64,000 nucleotides of DNA from Botrytis cinerea B05.10 (Eukaryota > Ascomycota > Leotiomycetes > Helotiales > Sclerotiniaceae). The notes under the pieces were generated by a model. It searched no databases. It was given only the letters and a program-made list of their open reading frames with translations, and had not been told where the DNA came from. The stretch is from the NCBI RefSeq assembly GCF_000143535.2, contig NC_037324.1, positions 744,001-808,000 of the forward strand. The letters run 5' to 3'. Both the position numbers and the translations under genes were made by a program. This document shows positions 57,731-64,000 of the stretch, one piece after another. The first letter of the stretch is position 1; each line of letters begins with the position of its first letter.

Positions 57731-60098
57731 AGGGATGGGCTGGGGTGGGGTTGTTTTGTAGGTTTGTTTGTTTTTCTTCTTTCTCTTCATTTTTTTTTTC
57801 CGGTTAATGCAGCGAGTGAGTGGTGTAGAGAGAGGTATATAGATTTAAAGAGATAGGTAAGATGTTTTTTTTTTTCTTCTTTTCGTTTCCATAACTCGAA
57901 CTCGAACTCTTGTTCTTTCATCATTTCTCTTCTTCTTTATATATCATATCATATAATACAATCTGAAATAATTAATAATTCTCTATATATTTTTCTCCCT
58001 ACCACATTTCTATTATTCGTTCATTCGTTCGTTCATTCATTCATTCATATATACATATATATATAACAAGTGATCTCAAGATTTCCTCATCTCAAAATAT
58101 ACAGATGCACTGATATACGAATCTCGTAAAAGGTTTTTTGATTTTTCAGATTTGTATTGTGTTTTCGACTTGATTGGATTGGATTGGTATTTACTCTTTT
58201 TAGTGTTTTTAATGTTCTTGCTTTCTTTCTTTCTTTCTTTCTTTCTAATATTCATCCATCCACCCATCTATTCCCGACAATCACAAGGAATTTACAGATT
58301 ATAAACTACAAGCTACAAACGCAATATCATCATGCAATAGTGTGATAGTGTGATATATAGGCAGTATAGTGTCATGCATACGAATATCTAACAAGACTGA
58401 GACTGAGATGAGAACTAAGAATAAGAATAAGAATAAAAGATTGACGTACTTGAGGATGTGTGGAACGCAAACCTTGAAGAATGAGAATTGAAAAATTGGA
58501 AAATTGAAAATTGATTGAGAATTATGTTTATGCGTGTGTGTGTGTGTATGTGTGTATGAGGGAAGAGGGAAGAGGGAAGAAAGAAAAAGAAAGAAAGGGG
58601 GGTAGGGAGATGGGATGATAATGGTGATGGTGATTTTGATTTTGATTATGATGGGTGACGAGAGATGAGTTGATGAGAGATGAGTTGATGAGAGATGAGT
58701 TGATGAGAGATGAGTTGATGAGAGATGAGTTGATGAGAGATGAGTTGATGAGAGATGAGTGATGAATATGAATATGAATATTGTAAAACAACTTTTTATT
58801 TCCTTTAGGGATCAGAGATTGAGCATTAGGATTCATTTTAAAAATCAGAAATTAGACGAACCTGAAATTCGTGTATCTCTCAATATACACACATACATCA
58901 TCACTACTACCCTCATCCCCATTCGCAGTATACCTCTCCTCTCCCCTCCTCTCTCTTTATACACATCAACACTATATCAAAAACCCGTGTATGCATGTAT
59001 GCATGCAGGAAGGCATCCATTCCTCTTCCCTCTTGGATCAAAAACCACACAACACTATACCCAATTACTATTCAGCGAATCACTCCAAATTTCACACATC
59101 TATATCTACTTAATACCCAAATCCCGCTTCCTAATTCTCTAATTAATTTTTCATGTTTTTTTTTTTTTCAGGGGGGAGGGGGGGAAGAATAGTTAGTTAT
59201 CAATCTCATCTCATCTCATCTCATCTCATTATTCTTGACAGTTCCATTTCCATCTCTATTTCTGTGCATGTATATGTATATGTATATCAGATAAGATTAC
59301 ACATACATATATCAATATATATATCAAAATATCAATACCTAGCTGGCTGTGTGGGTGGGTATATTATCTTCGGACCGTGTTTGAGTCGTTGGAATGTTGG
59401 AATGAGAGGGAAGATTTTGTGTCTAGTAGAAAGGTTATGATAGGATACTGTAGTAGAGGAGAGGAGAGTATAGTATAGTAAACACGAAACAGAATACATC
59501 TCATCTCATCCATTCGTTTTCCCTCGTACCCTATCAGTCTTTCCCATCTTATTTGCCCTCTCTCCCCCCCTCCAAAATAAACCCCAATACAAATCCAAAC
59601 CCCTAAAAAGTCTCGAGCGAAAGAAAACCCTAACAAAAAAAATCCGCATTCATCCCAAAGCAAACCCCCTCCCCCCAAACCAAGAAACAAAGAATCAAGC
59701 CAAAATTCAATTCCCTTGTCTAAATTTTGAATCTGCAGTTTGTTTCATTATGTGGGTTCTTTATTGAGGTGTATGAATTTAGTTAGTGGGTGGTTAGTTT
59801 TCGCTGGATAGGTGGGTTTGGGAATGAGGTAAAGAGGGAAGTAAAGAGGTATATGGATGTGTGTTTTGTATTTTGTGATTGTAGTTGTAATTATACTACC
59901 AAAGTACCTACCTACCTATCCACTTTTCCTTGAACCAAGGAATCTAGCAGATATAAGTGATTAATTGTAAATACGAAAGATAGCCCAGTCCAGCTCAGCT
60001 CCGCTACTTCTACTTTCACCTCGCCTCGCCTCACTTCGCTTCTTTTTCAAATCAAAATCCCAACTCCACTCCACAACACAACACCCACAAACCTCAAA
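57731..60098. other. 2.4-kb interval with repeats and CT-rich leader
   Basis: It contains T-runs, a CATT repeat (58,018-58,046), a CTTT repeat (58,220-58,245), a GT repeat (58,535-58,550) and the 15-bp minisatellite at 58.66 kb. The right end is CT-rich leader of the next gene, with CTCGCCTCGCCTCAC (60,018-60,034) close to its start. No gene was seen. Confidence 0.55.
58661..58763. repeat. 15-bp minisatellite, about seven copies
   Basis: The unit AGATGAGTTGATGAG is repeated with almost no change. On the minus strand it reads as LINSS repeats in a spurious frame. Confidence 0.95.
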
Positions 60099-61820
60099 AT
60101 GCGACCCGGAAGCATCCTCCAAAACTACACCGGTCCCAGCCCCGACTACGGCGGTACCCCCATCGGTCAACGTCGCTCGTCCAGCACCACAAAAGCGGTA
60201 CCCCGACGCGGCGAAACTCTCGCCGACGAACTAGCGGGTCTCTCCAGTTTTGGGAGTTCTTCTTCCTCTTCCGAAGACGAAACAGGAAACCAAGGCTCAA
60301 AAAGAAGATCTCCAGAAACTCCCCTCGAACTTAAAGCTCGTTTGCAAACTGAGCGCCTTCTGGAAAGACATAATAAGTATCTCAAAGATCACAATGTGCG
60401 CAAGGAAGTTGGATCGCAACAGCCTGAGCAGGTGTCCGCGCGAGAACCGGAAGCGCTATCGAAAGCTCAGAAACGTCTTTCCCAACCTGGGGGCGCGAAA
60501 CTCGCAAAACCCGCACAGCCGTTTTCAAAAGAACCTCCATGGAAAGCTCAGAAACGTCTTTCCCAACTTGGAACCGCAGAAAGGGAGAATGCAAAAGCCG
60601 CAAAGCCATCTCCAGAAGAACCTCTATCCATAGCCCAGAAGAGAGTTTGGCAGCCCGAAAACGCCAGGAGCAAGACGAAGACGCCTCAGCAACCCCCACG
60701 ATCTGTCGCTCTCGGCGGCCGATACATGCCCGTGGAAGAAGCAAACCTAGCACCGCGTCGCGTGCCTGGTCCCGTTCGCACAGTAAAGCCGGATCCACTC
60801 TCCAATGGGGTTTTCGCGACCATCTCGCGAGAATACGGATGGGGTTGGTTGAGGTGGCCTATAGTTGCACTTGTCCTTGCTGTTGTTGCGTTTTATCTAA
60901 GTCGGTGGGATCAGGAAAATCAGCTCGCGAAAGACGGCTATAAGAGAAATGCTGAGGAAAGGTTGAAGACTAAGTTTAAGGTTAAGGCCGAGAGAGCGAA
61001 TGGGGATGCGGTGATTGCGACTTCCTCGGCTATCCATGATGTTGCGAAGATATTATTGGATGAGGATAGAATTCTTGGGAAATTAAATGATAGTCCCTTT
61101 AATCAAGCCGCTCTATCTATCGAAGCACTTCGAAGAGAAATTCTAGAAGGCGAAGGAAATAAATCACAACCTCTCTTCTTGACGATCGATAAATTTATCG
61201 AAAAGAATCGAGAAGTAGATCACGCGTGGCGTTCTTTCCTTGGTCAACAAATCGAAGCTACTGCGGAACTTACAGGTATATTTGATGGGTATGCTAGGAA
61301 CTCTGGTTTCGGTGAAGATTTTCCGAACTGGATAAGAGCTGCTCATAATATCACAAATCACGACTTCACTGGCATTCCACAAAAAACATACCAGGAAGGC
61401 GAACAAATTCTCTGCCAAATACTCGGGAGAAAAAAAGGGCCCAATTGTGCTTCAAACGGTAAAATGCTTAAAGACTTTTACAATGATCTCAGGCAAGGAA
61501 TTGAAAAGCCCACTATCAAAATTCCACCAAACACATTCGAGGCATATTCAGCAGCGACGACTGACATAGCAAAAGCTATCAAATCAGTACTTAAGAGATG
61601 GGAAAACACAGCAGACAAGATTGAGGCAGCAAGAGTATTATATAAAGATGAACATGCTATAGGAAATGTAGAAAAAGTGGTCGAATCGTTGGAAAAGACC
61701 TCAAACTCTCTAACCAAAGCAATGTCGAGCCTATTGGTAGAGAAAACAGGAGATCCAGAATTTCCCGCAGCTATCAAAAGACTGGCGGAGGCGAAAGTTT
61801 GGGCAAAGACTTTACAATGA
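60099..61820 (+). CDS. Single-pass membrane protein with coiled domain, function unknown
   Basis: A 573-aa single-exon frame with an ATG inside a leader of the usual CACAACACA type. The N-terminal 240 residues are disordered, Ser/Arg-rich, with three imperfect repeats of AQKRLSQP (about residues 122, 149 and 178) that also show at the DNA level. One hydrophobic segment (IVALVLAVVAFYLS, about 254-268) crosses the membrane, flanked by GWGWLRWP and SRWDQEN. The C-terminal 300 residues are helical and charged with regular hydrophobic spacing, plus a CQILGRKKGPNC segment that could form a disulphide. Topology by the positive-inside rule would place the long basic N terminus in the cytosol. I do not recognise the family. 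Confidence 0.8.
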   Translation: MRPGSILQNYTGPSPDYGGTPIGQRRSSSTTKAVPRRGETLADELAGLSSFGSSSSSSEDETGNQGSKRRSPETPLELKARLQTERLLERHNKYLKDHNVRKEVGSQQPEQVSAREPEALSKAQKRLSQPGGAKLAKPAQPFSKEPPWKAQKRLSQLGTAERENAKAAKPSPEEPLSIAQKRVWQPENARSKTKTPQQPPRSVALGGRYMPVEEANLAPRRVPGPVRTVKPDPLSNGVFATISREYGWGWLRWPIVALVLAVVAFYLSRWDQENQLAKDGYKRNAEERLKTKFKVKAERANGDAVIATSSAIHDVAKILLDEDRILGKLNDSPFNQAALSIEALRREILEGEGNKSQPLFLTIDKFIEKNREVDHAWRSFLGQQIEATAELTGIFDGYARNSGFGEDFPNWIRAAHNITNHDFTGIPQKTYQEGEQILCQILGRKKGPNCASNGKMLKDFYNDLRQGIEKPTIKIPPNTFEAYSAATTDIAKAIKSVLKRWENTADKIEAARVLYKDEHAIGNVEKVVESLEKTSNSLTKAMSSLLVEKTGDPEFPAAIKRLAEAKVWAKTLQ

Positions 61821-64000
61821 GTTTGCCTTGCAATTTGATGTTCTTGGAGTGTTTTTCTCGCGTTGAAGATAGAAGATGTATTTTAATGCTTTTGGGCGCT
61901 GTGGATTGATTTTGTCCTTGATGTGAGTTCATAGGACTTTTGGCCTGTAGAAACTATCTAGTTTACCAAATTGTATTATTCCACATGTATTGATTATCGA
62001 GCTAGCACCTACCATATCTGAAGCCTCTGATAGATAGGTACATGGTACTTGAGTGCATATATGTATGCAGAGTGGGCGAGAGCAAGTTCACCTATGGGCA
62101 CTGTTCGCGCACACAGCTATGCGAGATCGCCTAGATAATTGGCCATCCAATCTGAGTGATGTTAACTAAATTCGGAGCCCAGGAAAAAAGAATCTTTGGA
62201 ACAATTGGTCAGCTAACCAGCCAAGTTCAAAATGACTCGGTTTCGTTTATGATAGGAAAGCGGTTGATGGATAATGACCGAATTTTTCGCCTTGCGATGA
62301 GGATTTGCCTGAATGATTCACCCGTATGCAAACCCAGCGGTGTGGCAGCAAATAAAACGACTCTCTGGAAGATCAATGGAAGTTAAAAGCGGGAAGGATA
62401 GAAGGATGGTTCAGGTTCATGACCAAATCTGTCTCCTTGCATTCTTGGATGAATAGTTGGTTGCATTGCAGCCGAACGAACTGCAAGACATCTCCAATCA
62501 TACGAAGGAATTTGGGCAAAGATCTGAGGAGTGAGATAGATAAGATAACGAGAAGATATACCAAGGACATTGACGTCAAATAAATATTGATTTGAGAATC
62601 TGCGGGGTAATTACCCGTCTTCCCATGGTATTCTCTCGCTCACTCTTATGATCCAAAATCACACCAAACATTCGTCATATTGAAATCATACTTCTCCGCG
62701 GCGAGAAAATCGCTTTGGGTGAGGGCTGAGAAGTGGAGAGAGAGAATGGACTCAGGACTCAATAGAAGAGGGGAAAAGAACAGAGGCAAAAAAACAGGGT
62801 CTTTTACCCCTAATGCTACCCCGGATTTCTTTGACATGACAATTCCTCAATTGAGCGAAGTCCATGCATATTGACTCTTGAGCTAGGAGAATAGTTTCCA
62901 AAACAAGGCTCATCCCGTAGAAATCGAAAATCTAATCGTCGTTCATTCTTCGGTGCGGATTATTTCGTGCAAAGTGTAAAGTGCGAAGGGGAAAGCTTGA
63001 GCCATGGCCCGTGATGAGACGAGGCACTTTGAGGGGTTTGTTGAATCTGGAAGATTCTGTCGCCTATGATGAAGGGGTAATTCGTAACCGTATACGATAA
63101 GATGTAGGTGAATTTTTTCAACAATTTTTGGGTTGAATTAATAGGATCAATAATGGGTCATGGAAAACTTTCCTATGGCTAGCTAAGAATATTTTCATTG
63201 GCCACCAGGGAAAGCAACGCACCGCAAAGCAGAGCAGAATAAGATTGATTATTTGGTCCCAAATTAATCTCTGGTTCGTGTGGATGTGGAAAAACTGAAT
63301 TCTCTGGGAACAATGAGACATTGAAATGGCGGTATTCCGAATTCGCAGTCCAGGTTAATTCTAATAGTGAGAGAATTGCGGAAATACATATGGCAGGACG
63401 GAAAAGGATCAATTCTCATGAAGTAATAATTATAAGAAATGGCGACATGGCATTGAAAAATTTCAAGACAGTTCAAGGTAAACCATGATGTAGTTAGGTA
63501 ATGGTAAATGGTTTGAGAAGCAAAATTTCTCATTGGTTCAAGAAGATTCGGAATTCATATTGAAATGGGGTAAGAAAAATCAATCTCTGTTCATTTTTTC
63601 TCCTCGATGCTCAAGTAGAATGGCTCGAGAATCGATAAAGATCTCGTGATTTTTTGATTTGATATCATGGCAAGTTAGAGGTTGGCATTGGGAGTCTGAT
63701 AGTCTGATAGTCTATACCAAAAGGGGATTTAATGTCAGACTTTGAACGAGTAGTGAGTATTGAGTATTGAGTAGTAGTCAAGTAAGAGTAAGAGTAAGAG
63801 TAAGAGTGTCAGTTGATACGAGGTGATACAACATGATATATGATACAGCATGGCATATGTGTGATAAGGCATGATGAACCTCTCTGCTATTGGGGAATGA
63901 GGTTCCTAATAAAGCTTCCATCGATCTGTATCTCAACCCGATTTATCGAAATAGACAATTCGGTATCAACACGTGTTGATGACACCACGTGGAGGTAATC
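61821..64000. other. Right-end interval with no supported gene
   Basis: The 2.2 kb after the membrane-protein gene has only short frames (under 90 codons) without features. A GTAAGA repeat (63,783-63,806) is the only structured element. A gene may start beyond the window. Confidence 0.5.

Overview
The window looks like chromosomal DNA of a filamentous ascomycete. Genes are sparse, with short GT-AG introns (about 50-110 nt), CT-rich leaders, abundant microsatellites and a Ty1/copia retrotransposon. Gene content (glycogen synthase, EDC4/Pdc1-type decapping scaffold, LicD-family protein, P450, NACHT-type NTPase remnant) and the style of the protein families suggest a leotiomycete such as Botrytis or Sclerotinia. 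That placement is inference from memory of family styles; no search was run.

Layout. 0.5-1.5 kb: a proline-rich protein with one hydrophobic segment (-). 2.2-3.2 kb: a decayed EXD1-like 3'-5' exonuclease gene (+). 3.2-7.8 kb: no convincing gene. 7.85-12.7 kb: a large two-exon EDC4-like mRNA-decapping scaffold (-), divergent from a small two-exon membrane-protein gene at 13.6-14.2 kb (+). 16.2-17.2 kb: a secreted or lumenal LicD-family protein (-, two exons). 17.2-20.8 kb: gene-free.

20.8-27.7 kb is a gene graveyard. It holds a NACHT NTPase remnant, a multi-membrane protein remnant and a 2EXR-domain remnant, all on the minus strand. Each can be read through in-frame stops, and two also need frameshifts. 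Next comes an apparently intact six-exon cytochrome P450 (+, 28.5-30.5 kb), then a complete Ty1/copia element (32,385-38,769, minus orientation). The element has two identical 163-bp LTRs, a 5-bp target duplication and one uninterrupted Gag-Pol frame, so it inserted recently.

The right part is mostly housekeeping genes in repeat-rich DNA. It has a small Ser-rich protein at 40.0-40.3 kb (-), 8 kb of pyrimidine-rich low-complexity DNA with several minisatellites, and a five-exon glycogen synthase at 48.4-50.8 kb (-). After these come an acidic protein with three CxCxxC clusters and a Ser-Asp tail at 54.2-55.5 kb (-), a four-knuckle CCHC-type protein at 56.2-57.7 kb (+), and a single-pass membrane protein at 60.1-61.8 kb (+). 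The last 2 kb show no gene.

No gene cluster with a shared pathway is evident. The most distinctive region is 20.8-38.8 kb, where decayed genes of families often linked to fungal self/non-self recognition lie next to a live P450 and a fresh retrotransposon.
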